From Lobosporangium transversale (lineage: Eukaryota > Mortierellomycota > Mortierellomycetes > Mortierellales > Mortierellaceae): 64,000 nt of DNA. A program made the position numbers and the translations under genes. The notes beneath the pieces were generated by a model that was not told where the DNA came from, searched no databases, and worked only from the letters and a program-made list of their open reading frames with translations. Shown piece by piece: positions 11,661-23,443 of the stretch (positions within the stretch are counted from its first letter, which is position 1; each line of letters starts with the position of its first letter). The DNA lies in contig NW_019028995.1 of the NCBI RefSeq assembly GCF_002105155.1, forward strand, positions 124,001 through 188,000. Direction: 5' to 3'.

Positions 11661-13562
11661 ATGTCCACTAACGTTCCCCTTTCTAAAGTCCTTACAAAAT
11701 GGGCAAGGGGATCAGGCTACTTTCTATCTAGGGAAGCTGAGGATGCAGACCCAAAAGGCTTTGTGCTCTTTAGGGCGAGCCGTGCGATCATACAGCCTGC
11801 TGAGGTTGCTGTAGAGTGGAACAAATTTATGAAGAAATTCAAGGACAGTGATTCCCCTCAATGGACAGACTACGCAGAGAGCGCCCCTTTACTAACAAAA
11901 AAAATGGTGGCAAGTTGGTCAAATGAAGCTGCCGATAGTATGGTACAATGAATTATTTATTTTAGATGTCATGGGTGACCATATTTTGCTGACTATTACT
12001 CTAGGATCCCCTGCAATTACCATAGGGGAAGGCAGCATGCCAACGCCTGCTGGTCCTCAAAATGGCGAGAATGGCGAGGATGGTGGTGGTGCCAATGTCC
12101 AGCCAAGTCCTTCTAGCTCAGGTTCGCCATACTCTAGTGATATTGAGGCTTTGAGAAGCATCTCTGGCACTACCTCCAATAATACCTCTGAGACTACTAC
12201 CACCACCGATACTAACACCATCCTGGTAAGCGAAGTACAAAGAGAGAAACGGAAGCGGTCAGCGACACCAAGCAAGCGAAAAAAGCAAGCTTTTGTTATA
12301 CATGCAGTGGCACATTAAGAATTATCCACTTCATCAGATTCGACTTCTAGTTTGCGACAAAGATTTAAAAAATTCCAGATAAATGCTGCAAAGCTTGTGC
12401 TGCCTGGTCGTGATATTTCTTCGCTGCTTCCTGAGGCTTTGTAAGTCTACTATTATCATTATCATTATCATCACTATCATTACTATTATTGTTATTTATC
12501 TTTGACATGAACTAGGTCATTGAACGGGATATGGTGAGCTGATCAAGCGTCATTGGGCCTATCCAGCCAGGAACATATGTCGTATCTTGGCTCTTTGCGA
12601 TCTGTGTACTCCCCTACCCCTCATGACGACCTGCAGCTCCTCACTCTCAAGGTACAAGCAATATTACAGAGTCTGCAATCGGAGGAGCAATTGATGGACA
12701 GTATATAGGCGCTGTACGGAGGCAGTATCGAAATGAAACGGGTAGTGAGGATCTGGCAGCGACTGTAAGTCAAGTTGAAAACAGATTACTTGGTACATTG
12801 ACTTGCCTATGTCTTAATACCGCCCCTCTAAATTTATAAATAGCATGGAGATACTTCCAACCAGTTTTCAGGCCCATAACGAGCATGGAGAAATGGGCTT
12901 CATCTTGACTCGTCTACAATGTTTTCTAGATGTTGTGTTTGGACAAAGAAGCAGCTTTCTCACATTTTATAATATTGAACACGATTCTGGAAACGCTTCT
13001 AAGTCAGGACAGGAAAAGGGCGTTCGACCAGATTTCTTCGTTGAGGCACCATGTTGAGCCCTCTCAAATATTTTTAACTCAGAGGTAGTAGGTATTTTGG
13101 GTGAAGTCAAGCCCCCTGAGAAGGATCGTCGGGAGTGCATAAGAATCCATGATTTCTGGAAACTCACTAGGATGGCAAAGGATGAGATAAACTCCCAGAT
13201 ATCAAAGGGAGTTCTCAAACCAATGGTGATATGCATCCAGGTATTTGGATTCCAACTCAATATGTTTGTGATGACCATGAATCCGGATGATGGCCTGTAT
13301 GTCCTCCACACAGCAGCAGAAAGCTTTCTGCCAAGGTCAATAACTGATGTGTCTGGAACAGGTCATGTCAAGGTACGATACTTTATATCTATGTCTTAGA
13401 ATGTCTTCATTTTATTCTTATTTCTTAAACATGTCAAATATGTAGTCACTGTTAATAGAATTTCAAGACCAGCTCAACAAGACAGAACCCCACAGCACAG
13501 ACATGCCTGATCCTCCTCTATTACAGAAGTTTGTCCAGAGTGATGTGATCTTTCCAAAATAG
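11661..13562 (+). pseudogene. Decayed PD-(D/E)XK-like hypothetical protein gene
   Basis: Coding pieces run in order on one strand: 11661-about 11910 (starts MSTNVPLSKV, about 80 aa), 12005-12435 (Ser/Thr-rich, with a basic KRKRSATPSKRKK stretch), a weak middle part, 12845-13372, and a last exon 13446-13562 that joins in frame across a good GT-AG intron. In-frame stops interrupt it at 12316-12318 (TAA) and 13055-13057 (TGA), with readable sequence in the same frame on both sides; a third break lies near 12535. The C-terminal part has RPDFF, then GEVKPPEK, then a Lys-containing helix, fitting a PD-(D/E)XK nuclease-like core of the kind seen in expanded families of fungal hypothetical proteins. 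Family assignment is inference. The first piece could be a separate small gene. Confidence 0.55.
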
Positions 13563-14130
13563 TTGGTTGCTTACCATATATATTTATGTATTTCTAGTTG
13601 TATTATTCATTTCTTTGTATTATCGCTGCTATTATTATTTTTCTTCTTTTTCTCTTCTTCACTTGGGCATATGTTTCAAAGTTTTTACAGGTTTGTACCC
13701 ATATTCGTTACTGACTGATTCCAGTAACTATAGCTTACAAACATTACGTAAATGATTTCGAATAAATGATAATTAGGACGTGAATTGGATTAACCTTAAT
13801 GACGAAGCGTAGCAACGCAAAATAAAGAGAGATCTTTAATAAGTGTTGCTAACTACCCGCTCTAGCTTTTTGGCTAAGATCAAGTGTAATAAGTGTTGCT
13901 AACTACGGTACTAAGTACTGAGAATTGATGATATAAGATGACAGCCGGCCCGATAGGCATGATGTATTTCTCATTGCCACTGCTCTTGATTTGAAGGTAT
14001 ACTACCCGATGTTTACCTCCTTGGGATTCCCTATTCCTTCTTGTCACTAATAGATTCTTGTAGATCATTTAATTCTGCCCTGATCTCAATTTTGTCTTTG
14101 ATGTAATTTTTATTTTAAAATAAATAAAAT
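13563..14130. other. Intergenic stretch inside the decayed island
   Basis: No ORF is convincing. It holds the U2-like insertion and its flanking direct repeats at 13837-13906, described separately. The rest is AT-rich. Confidence 0.5.
13837..13906 (+). repeat. 20-bp direct repeat flanking a U2 snRNA 5'-end fragment
   Basis: The perfect 20-mer TAATAAGTGTTGCTAACTAC occurs at 13837-13856 and again at 13887-13906. The 30 nt between them (13857-13886) align with the 5' end of U2 snRNA. The 21 nt at 13868-13888 (TTTTGGCTAAG, then ATCAAGTGTA) are identical to the universally conserved U2 stem I and branch-recognition flank, and the preceding CCGCTCTAGC resembles U2 nucleotides 3-14, with TAGC/GCTA still able to pair as stem I. 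Downstream U2 parts (GUAGUA, Sm site, 3' stems) are absent, so this cannot encode a working U2. It reads as a 3'-truncated retro-insertion with a target-site duplication. Confidence 0.7.
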
Positions 14131-14322
14131 ATGTTAACACCAGTTAAATGTATTGTAGCCATGCCATTGATGGCTTTGACACAGGTTCCTGCCGCTGCTG
14201 CTAGTAATAATGGTAGCTCAAGTACTAGAGCAGCGCCTTCCACCAGCCCTGGACTATTACTTTTGGCGACTTCCGACTTCTTCCCACACACCAGACTAAG
14301 TTGCTCTAACATTCGAGTGTAA
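14131..14322 (+). pseudogene. Possible signal-peptide exon of the deacetylase remnant
   Basis: A short ORF starts with a hydrophobic signal-like stretch (VKCIVAMPLMALTQVPAAA) followed by a Ser/Ala/Thr-rich linker. It ends just before a 22-A run. It lies on the same strand and 120-200 bp upstream of the polysaccharide-deacetylase remnant, so it may be that gene's original first exon. No conserved domain is visible. Confidence 0.3.
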
Positions 14323-14459
14323 AAAAAAAAAAAAAAAAAAAATAATTATAGCAAGGATAATGGAGATTTAACTAAAACTTTTTTTTTTTTTTTTTTTTTT
14401 TTTAAATAGAAATAGACAGGGAGTCCCAGAAGCAACAATGACAATGCTGGAAACCCCTC

Positions 14460-15111
14460 ATGAAGGGCAAGGGAAGGTCACTTTCTTTGCAAACGCAACT
14501 TAGTTGCAATATATGTAGTAAACCGATGTCTATCACTGTGCCTATATGGATGGTCACTTGATCGACATGACCTATCGTCTATCAAGAACGATCCAAGGTC
14601 TCATCGGAGCCTACCCAAAGTACATGAATCCAATCTCAAAGATACTCAATTACTCAGCCTGGTCAAATTCATGGGTTACTCTTTAGTGGGGTTCAACATG
14701 GATGAATACGACTACAAGTACAACACTGCAGCCACTCCGGGTCAAATTGCAGAGGCCTCCAATACCATGTTCTTAAAACAGACGGGTACCTATAGCACAG
14801 GCGTTTTTGCTGGTTTACCAAAAGTCGTCAATGTTATCCAGGCCCACGGCTATGACATGGTCCGTCTTGATGATTGCACAAATGACAAGATTCCTTATAA
14901 GAAGGACAACATCCTTTGGTGCCGCTGGATACAACCATAGCAAAAGAGTGTTGCTTCCGCCTCTTAGACTACAGCCAGTAATGAAGCACAGTCAATGCCT
15001 CGTTTGAACAATGATACCAACAGCAAGAATACCCAAGATAGCAGCACCACGCAAAAGAAATTGTTCAGCTTTAGACTCGTAGCTGCTTTGTCAATCTTGG
15101 CTCCTCTTTAA
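14460..15111 (+). pseudogene. Polysaccharide (chitin) deacetylase pseudogene, CE4 family
   Basis: CE4 enzymes remove N-acetyl groups from chitin at the fungal cell wall. A readable block at 14641-14937 has the CE4 C-terminal pattern: VKFMGYSLVGFNMDEYDY, then LPKVVNVIQAHGYDMVRLDDC. Upstream, IGAYPKYM-like residues appear in another reading frame, so there is at least one frameshift. After 14937 the same frame continues through two TAG stops (14938-14940 and 14977-14979) into a Ser/Thr-rich linker and a hydrophobic tail (LFSFRLVAALSILAPL) ending at 15111. That tail is typical of GPI-anchored fungal deacetylases. The catalytic N-terminal motifs (TFDDGP, HSxxH) are not recognisable. It is a decayed paralogue, not a functional enzyme. 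Confidence 0.7.
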
Positions 15112-15400
15112 TCTGAAAAAAATAAATAAATAAAAGATACAAAGAAATGGAGGCACAGAGATGGAGATGAACATAATAAAGATTAAAAAAAAAAAACGTT
15201 CATTATTAAAGCAATTTATTTATTGGTATGGTTTACAGTGATGGCGAATAAAAATAATAAAATGGTGCAGCATGAACAAGGAAGAGTGCTTAAAGAAAAT
15301 ACTAATCTAGAAAAGTATACAATGCAAATATGAAGACTAAGAGTAACTAAGTGAGAGTAACTGGGCATCTTTGTTTTCGTTTTTGTTAAACTAAATTGCT
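15112..15400. other. Short intergenic between the pseudogene and LIP5
   Basis: AT-rich, with an A11 run near 15185. It contains the convergent 3' ends of the deacetylase remnant (+) and lipoyl synthase (-). No gene is seen. Confidence 0.4.
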
Positions 15401-15773
15401 TCAAACACGAAGACCCGCATCGGAAAGCCTAACAACGGCATCATTCCCCACCACAGGGGCTCCCAACTCTCTCTCTTTCTTTAAAATATTGCTGATGTAA
15501 AACTCTCCTGCCTTGTACGAGGATCGCACCAATGGTCCTGAGGCGACATATTTGAATCCACGCTCTTCACCCAGTTTCTGGTACTTTTCAAACGTCTCAG
15601 GTTTAACATACTCATGCACGCGCATATGCTTCTTTGTGGGTCGCATATACTGGCCTAAAGTCAACACGTCTACATCCGCCTTGCGCAGTTCTATGTATGC
15701 GGATTTCCACATAATGAAAGAAATGAGGAGTAGTGTTAATAAAAGATCTTCAGGACCCATATGTGCTGATTGC

Positions 15774-15805
<32 letters not shown>

Positions 15806-16151
15806 ATAACATTGTACATACCATCCATAGCGTGGATAACTTCTGCCTCAGTCTCGCCGCATCCCAACATCATACTGGTCTTAGTCAGCAATGTAGGTTT
15901 AACTTTCTTTGCATGGGCGAGAACAGCAATCGACTGTCTGAATTTTGCACGGGGATCGCGGACATATGAAGAGAGGGCTTCGACAGTCTCGATGTTGTGA
16001 GCGTATACATCTAGTCCAGAGGTTGCAACACGGGCAACGCACTCCATGTCTCCTTGGAAATCACCAGTCAAGCACTCGACCAAGATATGGGGAGCCCTGT
16101 GAATAATAGGGGAGAATGGGGTTATACAAGATATATCAGAGCTGCTATCAC

Positions 16152-16187
<36 letters not shown>

Positions 16188-17542
16188 CTGATATTTCCGG
16201 ATATTTTCAACTAATACGTACTTTTGCTTCAGTTTCATAATAGTCTCTGCGAAATGAGCTGAGCCACCATCCGCAAGATCTATCCAAAAAAAGGTAAATG
16301 AATTCAGAGTCAGCAAGACGGAACAGTTCCTGTAGTTCTGTCATCTTGAGCGCTTTCTTTCCTTGCAACACTTACCATCACGGTCAACTGAGGTCAAGAC
16401 AACGTAATCCAGGCCCCACCTTGAAATGGCCTCAGCTGTGTTTTCCGGCTCATGGATATCCAAAGGTTTGGGCGTCTTACTCGTTTTGACGGAACAGAAA
16501 CGGCATCCACGAGTGCATTCATCTCCCATGAGCTAGAATTAAAAAAGGCAAACCGGTGTAATAGCCAAGATGAGTTGGAATCCTTGAAAACAATAGGGAA
16601 ATCAAAAAATGGTTTAAAAAAATGTCGCATAAGTACCATAATGGTGGCGGTAGCAGTTTGATGCTCTCCTCCGCCCCAGCAGTCCGAGATGTTGGGGCAT
16701 TTGGCCTCCTCACAAACTGTGTGAAGATTAAGCTCTCTAAGGTTCTTCTTGATCTGTGTGTAGTTCTTTCCTGCAGGAATAGGTGTCTTGAGCCATTCAG
16801 GCAAACGCTGCTTTCTATCCAGGAGGGAAAGAAATGCGACCCAACTAGTGCATTAGTGCCATTGCGTTTCCCTTACGACAGAGCCAGGAAAAAAAGAAAA
16901 AAAAGAAAAAAAAAAAAAAAGCCACTAACAAGAAAATGCTCATTTCCGATCTGTGTGGCCTTTTTTTTTGCGCTCATTGAAACTACTTACAATGAACGCT
17001 TTGCTGGTTTTCCTGATGATACTGCTTGTGCTTGATTTACAACAGTCTCTTTAAGCTCCAGCGCCTCTTCCACAGATAGCTTCTGGTTCCCTCCTCCCAC
17101 AAAGTCTTCAAAGCTGGGTCCGTTGGCAAATTTGTCTGTAAATTTTGATTTCTTGACCAGATCTGATGATGTGGCAGTAGGCTTATCTTTGACGACTGTG
17201 GCATTATAAGTGCGGATCGTCTAAAGCGAGGAGATAAGCAAAGAAAATGACCATGAGCGGACGTCTTTTTTTAATTGCTGTTTTGCTTAAAAACTCTACA
17301 CACAAATATAAAAAATATTGTTGTATAAAGATACGTAGTGGTGTAGAGTCGGTAGAGTGTAACGATTCAATCTGTTTGCCTTCCTATTGTTGCCATATTG
17401 GTCCTCATGAAGAATATCATTGGTTATTTGCTGTTACTTATTATTTTACCATTGCGGCAGAACTCCTGACTAGTGGACGTACGCTACTGCTTGCGACAGA
17501 ATAAGCAAACAGAGCCTTGGAAGCAATATTGAAATTTGACAT
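15401..17542 (-). CDS. LIP5: Lipoyl synthase, mitochondrial
   Basis: Radical SAM enzyme that inserts two sulfurs into octanoyl chains on lipoyl domains of mitochondrial 2-oxoacid dehydrogenases and the glycine cleavage H-protein. Seven exons on the minus strand (17542-17450, 17220-16991, 16814-16637, 16532-16376, 16279-16222, 16096-15822, 15690-15401) join in frame to 426 aa. A short basic/Ser-rich presequence occupies exon 1. The auxiliary 4Fe-4S cysteines are CX4CX5C (C142, C147, C153), and the SAM-cluster cysteines are CX3CX2C in CTRGCRFC (C173, C177, C180). The conserved C-terminal RSSY is present. Introns 2 and 6 contain poly-A on the + strand (sense poly-T), while intron 5 carries a T31 run in the opposite sense. 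The start is set by the splice-consistent presequence exon. Confidence 0.95.
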
Positions 17543-18254
17543 AGCGTGTATGTGTATTCTTAATGACGGCTAGTGTAATGCGGATGAGTACGAGAAAGGA
17601 TGCAGAAGTGAATAAACAGAAAGGAAGAGGATGGGGCAAGGAATTAACAAAGGAGACTGATTTCATTCCACCGAGTCAGAATTCAAAAAAATCTTTTTTT
17701 CCACGCTCTGACTCGCGCAATTGTTTTTACTCCACTCCAGTCAGTTCGGGATATGATGGATAAATTTGGCTCATTTTCATTTGATTCGTTTTGCAGTTCA
17801 ACAAACCTCGCCCGCGCTCTTCTCATCATCCTCCTTCTCCTCTCATGTCACACACAATCACACACTCGGTCTTTTGGTTCCTCAACTCCCCGTCTTTTTG
17901 TTCTACAGGAGTATAGATACACCCATGTTGATCCTCCTCTCTTTTTTTTGCTTTTGAATATCACACCCTAATAGATATTTTTATAAAGGATACAATTTCA
18001 TCTTTGCTTTCTTCTTTTTTTTGAATTCATTCAACATCTAAAAGTGCAGATTCCATAGTGATGGCCACCATGGACCATGATTTGATTTACTGAATTAAAA
18101 AATGATGTATATAATGTATATAATGGATGTGGTAAATATAGTGTACATGTTGAGAATCGCAATTGATACAGAAAGTAGTCAGATGTATACGGCTGTAAAT
18201 GGAGAGTGTATAATACAGCGCAAAAACGACGCCTTTTGGACAATAAGTAAATCC
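17543..18254. other. Intergenic: LIP5 promoter and MTO1 3' end
   Basis: A 712-bp spacer between two genes on the same (minus) strand. It contains pyrimidine-rich blocks (about 17810-17960) and AT-rich sequence next to the MTO1 stop. No ORF here resembles a protein. Confidence 0.4.
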
Positions 18255-20971
18255 TTAAAACTCTTTCGCCAGCATTTTCTGACGCAGACGATCCTTCCTG
18301 CTACCTGTACGGATGGCTTCTCCAGTGATTGTGGTCGCAGGCCGTTTCGTCCGCTGTACCCACTTTAGCAACTCTAGGATACTGGTAGGTGTCATGCCTT
18401 CAATGCGTTTTGCAGCACCCTACCGAACATACCAGAACAAAAAAAGCGAAGAGAATGTTATGAGAATGACTGACTATATAATTTTATAATTGTCAAATCA
18501 AGCCCGTTAACGCACATACCAAGGTAGCAGGACGGATGCGCTCAAGCTTAGAGCGATTCTCATTTGACAGATTAGGGATGCTACAGACAACATGTTATTA
18601 AAAACTATCAGTATCTTAAATTGAACATAGAATGTAATGGTTTGGACCTCAAGTATATTCACAAAAACTTACAGAGAATAATCGAGATTTATAGGAATCT
18701 CCATTGATTCATCACGCATAAAGGCCATGACTTCTGCACCTTGACGACGCAGGTAGACCGAATATGCTCCTTCAACTGCAATCTTGTTTTGTACCGCCGG
18801 ATTAATTCCCTTGAGCTCAGGAATCGCTTCATAAAAGTCCTGCATTTTGACGTTGGGGAATCCCAGTATCTCGATCGCACTATGCATGCCATTTATATGG
18901 AATTGTAGAATCGTTTTAAAATCATTTGTTGGTGTAAGAGAGGAGCTACAGTCCAGAGCTTTCGCATGACATCATTATGCAGGCCCCGACATGTCTGCTT
19001 ACCTTCGCTTGATGCCATCATCACTCTTGCCGAACCCATATTCTGCCCATTTGGCAGGAGACAGCTTGAATTCACTCATAAGCTCCATTCCCTTACTCAT
19101 CTCATCCTCCATCTGCTGATATACTTTCCAGCGATATTCTGTAACGCACCCAGCCTCATAACCCTTGCGTGTCAATCTCAAGTCCGCATTGTCTGCACGC
19201 AAAGTCAAACGGTACTCTGATCGTGATGTGAATACTCTGTAGGGCTCTTCCACTCCTTTTGTTATCAAATCATCTACCAGAACTCCGATATAAGCGTCCG
19301 CACGCGTGAGAATCAATGGCGCTTTCGATTGTGATGCTAAACCAGCATTGATGCCTGCTAAAATACCCTGGGCTGCTGCCTCTTCATATCCCGTCGTTCC
19401 GTTGATTTGTCCCGCCAAGTATAGTCCACGAATGCGGCGAGTTTCCAGGGTGCGCTGAAGCTCACGGGGATCTACGTAATCATATTCAACTCCGTATCCA
19501 CAACGCAACACCGTCACGTTCTCGAGTCCTTTGATTGTTCTCAACATATCAATCTGCTCTTTCTCTGGAAGGGTCATCGAAATACCATTGGGATAAACAA
19601 CATCTGTATCATAACCTTCAGGCTCCAGCCAGATTGTATGAGCTTCCTTTGTTGCGAATCTCATGATCTTGGACTCAATCGAGGGGCAGTAGCGAGGTCC
19701 CTTAACAGTCTCGCGGATGTGAATCGATTTATGAAGGTTGTTGCGGATGATCTCATGTGTTTTTGGGTTTGTGCTGGTTTGATAACATATCAGTTGGTTG
19801 TGAGCGTTGGCGACCTCTGTATTGAGATACGAGAAAGGCGTAGGCTGCACATCTCCATGTTGAGGCGTCAGCCCAGTGTAGTTAATTGTCTTGCCATCCA
19901 ATCTAGGAGGTGTTCCAGTTTTAAGTCGCGAGAGCACAAAACCAGCCTGAGCAAGAGAGTCAGATAGTCCAATAGAAGCCTCTTCATTGATACGGCCAGC
20001 AGGATATGTCTCTAATCCAATATGAATTTCTCCTCTTAAAAATGTTCCTGTAGTAATTACTATCTTAGGTGCATAGATCACCTCGCCAGACTCTATTATT
20101 TCGAAAAAATAAAAAGCGTGATGGGAGGTTAAAATGTTGTTTTATTGGATCAAATACTATCAGCCAAAGCGAAGTATTAGTGTACTGAACCATTCCTTAC
20201 CAAGCTTAATGCCTTTGATTTCTCCTTGAACGTTATTCTGCCCAGGCGTGGGAGGCAAGATCTCTGCTCCAAGCACAATATCTGATACCGATCCAGCCTT
20301 GATAGTCAAATTTGGATATTCGTACAAGGTCTTTTGCATGTGCTTCTTGTATAATTTACGGTCAATCTGTGCACGTGGTCCATGTACAGCTGGTCCCTTT
20401 GATCTATTTAAGATTCTGAATTGTACGCCTGCCAAGTCGGAGATCCTACCGCAGAGTCCATCCAGAGCATCAATCTCTCGCACAAGAACGCCCTTACCCA
20501 CGCCACCAAATGATGGGTTACACGACATTTCACCTATTGGAATGATCAACTTAATTTATCAGAAACAACAGAATCACAAGAAATGCAGAGACAATCACAA
20601 TACATATTAATGGAAGAGGAAAAAAACATACCGATCGTATCTAGCTTCTGTGTAAGTAACAATGTCTTTGCACCAGTCCTAGCAGCTGCAGCACAAGCCT
20701 CAGATCCGGCATGTCCGCCTCCAACAACAATTACATCGTACGAAGTCTCAGGAACAGGAAGGAGAGCCTGAGAAGCCGCTAAAGTAACAGATCGGTATTG
20801 TCCAGAAATAGTATAGGGTGCGTATGTACTTGATGCGAAGACTGTGCGCTGCAAAGGCCTGACACTACAAGCCTTCCTGTTGACAAGTGTCGAGAATGTA
20901 TTTCTGCAGGGCCCTGACACTGTGATAGTGTTGTGACTAACTATCAATAGTCTCTTTGAAATCCTGAACAT
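18255..20971 (-). CDS. MTO1: Mitochondrial tRNA uridine-5-carboxymethylaminomethyl modification protein MTO1 (GidA/MnmG)
   Basis: FAD-dependent partner of MSS1/MnmE that modifies wobble U34 of mitochondrial tRNAs. Six exons (20971-20632, 20533-20201, 20092-19003, 18879-18673, 18580-18520, 18419-18255) join in frame to 731 aa. The N-terminus is a Ser/Arg-rich mitochondrial presequence (about 1-70). The FAD-binding loop GGGHAGSEA is at 84-92 and the family signature [11 protein letters not shown], with the conserved Cys, follows at the exon 1/2 junction. The PRYCPSIE segment, the [16 protein letters not shown] signature and the C-terminal helical domain ending in the MTP-S-LELL region are all present. 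An in-frame non-ATG extension exists upstream, but the first ATG at 20971 fits a presequence. It lies upstream of and co-oriented with lipoyl synthase, which is also mitochondrial. Confidence 0.95.
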
Positions 20972-23302
20972 TGGTGAATTGATCAAGCAATGACTGCCTG
21001 AAAGGAAATGATTGTTGAATGATGTTGCACTATTTGGCTGTAGAAGTCTCCAATTGATTTGGAAGTTGTTTGAACAGAAGAGTGGCTTTAATTATTTGTT
21101 TTCACTCCTTTGTAGAATTTATTTTGATGTTAAAACTCGCAGGATCCTCAAGTGCCGCCTTCCTAATATTGACTCACTATATACTCCTAACCAAATTGAC
21201 TGGCATCAAACTCCCTTTTTCAAAGTCAGGTAGAAACAGACTTGTTATAAACAGACTTGCTTGGGAAACATCCACTGACTATGTGAACCAGATAAAGCAA
21301 ATTTATTGATGACTACCTCTTAGGATTTTACCGCTCTTGGAGTGCTTAAGATTATCCAAGCCGATGAGAAGCCATGTTGCCTCATTTACCGATAGGAACC
21401 TAACTAAGGATCGTTTGAACGAGTAAGATAGTTCGGTTTTAACACTTGCTCTTATACTCGGGTAACAGCATATCTATCGGCAGGGCCTTGTCAAGGTCCG
21501 AAAGTAGTATCATAGGAGCATGGCATTATAAAATCGACTGATAAAAACAGGATGTATAGTTTGATGCGATTCGGGTCTATCTTGCTTAAATATCTTTAAA
21601 TGCCTGGATAAAGGACTCTGCTACATGTGTATAAGTCATGAATAGTTCGAAATATCCATTGATAACTCAAACCTCAGTCCGAAACCATCGTACTCTTTGA
21701 GTTTTTTTTTTTTTTTTTTTTGCTTACCAATTGCTTGATGGATGTGTAGGTTGAATGAATAATGGCCTTTTTCTACGCTCTGTAATTTACAGCACTTCAT
21801 AGAGGGCTGAGCGGTGCAGATGCAGAGAAGAGGCTCTAAATGCGCCTAGCTATGACAGATACTGAGTAAAATCATCTATCTTCGTTAAAAGAAAAGACAC
21901 CAACCATCAACAACGGAGACAAACTGTGAAGGGTGGATGAAGAAAGGTATATTTTCCTGAATACACATGCAAATGGTTCAAATTATACACAATTCGAAAA
22001 GTTGGTTTCTCACCCTAATTCATTATGCATTCGAAACCATGTTTAGAATAGATATTACTTTGACACATGTTCTATCCCACATATTATAAATGTAACTATA
22101 GGTTCATGCAAACAAACACACCATTACTTCAAGAGAGGTGCGTAGGGATGAAGGCTTGTGGTCATTCATTCTCCTTCCCAACGAACAAATCGATCAAAAA
22201 AGGGGGGGTCTTCGCGCTCGAATCTTGCAACACAGGGCAACAAATCAATGAGGTGATTAGAAATGATGTCTATTATTGACCTCAATTATACATAGATTTT
22301 GTGTATTTGCTTCTCTTTCTTCTAATCTGAGATCTTGCGTTTATTGATTTTCTTCCCATTGTGGTACATGACATACGCCGAACAAATCGCCCTTTTTTTT
22401 TCCTAAGCCCTTCGTCTACACGACACAAAAAGTGGACAGATCCGAGATGATCAGATGACAATAGTTTTATACTACTCATATCGCTCGCGACTCGGCTAAC
22501 TGGTTAAAAAAAAAAAGGGTTTAGAAAGAGATCTATCACATTGTTTGTATTATCATGATGATGACGACTCTACAGGATGATGCGTGAAGCAAAAAAAAAA
22601 AAAAAAGGTTTTTTGATCGATTGATAATCAAGCTCGTTTTTACAAGTTCAACTATCACAACAATGGGCTTGTAAGTCCAACTTGTCCCGAAAGAAAGAGG
22701 GAGCTATTTGTTATCTTTATTAATTGACCTCGTTACTTCTTATCAGTCTGTTCTGAAATCTTGCAAATGGCCCACTTTCACCAAGTGAAACATCATGAAC
22801 CTCTTTTAGACACTCACCCGAGACGAAACATGAAGGGCATGTGGCCACTTTGTTGAACCCACCTCATTGTTATATGTGGACATGTATTCCTATCGCTCTC
22901 TATCCCAGCTCGTTAATCAGTGTGGAAGGGATGCCAATGTATAGTTGAGGCAACCCGAAGAATATAATACGAATTTTTTGCTTTGGATTCCCTCGATCGT
23001 ATTTTCTGAACAATGATTGGTTCGAATGATGTGGGCATATACATATACAGTCCTGTATTTAATACAATTTAGTAAGGAGTAAAATAAAAAAAGACGAGGC
23101 CCTGCAAAGAATAGAACAAAAAAGCTGGACAATGTTTGTGCATTTTATAGAAACGCATCAGACGGGAGGGAAGACCACATGCAATAGTATATATATATAC
23201 ATTCTTGCAAGTCAGAGAGTGACTGGATATTGTTTAAGCAGTTTCCCCCGCATTTCGCCTTTTATATCCCTTTTGTGCAATGAACCCGCGCAGCAACCGA
23301 AA
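20972..23302. other. 2.3-kb intergenic region
   Basis: No coding signal was found on either strand. The sequence is AT-rich, with a T19 run near 21704, A-runs near 22505 and 22591, and a G7 run near 22202. It separates the divergent MTO1 (-) and the small gene at 23444 (+) and holds both promoters. Confidence 0.45.
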
Positions 23303-23310
23303 TATAAAAG
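23303..23310 (+). promoter_or_regulatory. TATA box of the 23444 gene
   Basis: TATAAAAG lies 134 bp upstream of the ATG and is followed by a pyrimidine-rich stretch with CTTTTCC/CTTCCTC blocks, the classic core promoter of a strongly expressed fungal gene. A CCGCGCAGC block precedes it. It is the clearest TATA box in the window next to a gene start. Confidence 0.6.
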
Positions 23311-23443
23311 GGTCCCCTTCCTCTTTTTTCACAAACCGTGTTCTCTTCTCTTTTCCAAAAAAAAAATATTTCACATCCCTTTTTACAGCTTTCCCTCCAT
23401 CAAGCTTTTTCCCTTCAATACACATACCAACTTTTCTTTCACA

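Noticed and set aside
13025-13092. A 30-nt intron removing the TGA at 13055
   Set aside because: Splicing GTTGAG...CTCAG creates a new TAG at the junction and would be too short; the stop is taken as real.
13857-13906. A functional U2 snRNA gene
   Set aside because: The branch-recognition GUAGUA, Sm site and 3' stem-loops do not follow the conserved 5' segment.
22960-22985. tRNA B-box-like GGTTCGAATGA
   Set aside because: It lacks the final CC of the B box and no A box or cloverleaf could be drawn around it.
23242-23262. U5 snRNA loop-like TTTCGCCTTTTA
   Set aside because: Only 12 nt match and there is no surrounding U5 stem or Sm site; chance similarity in a promoter.
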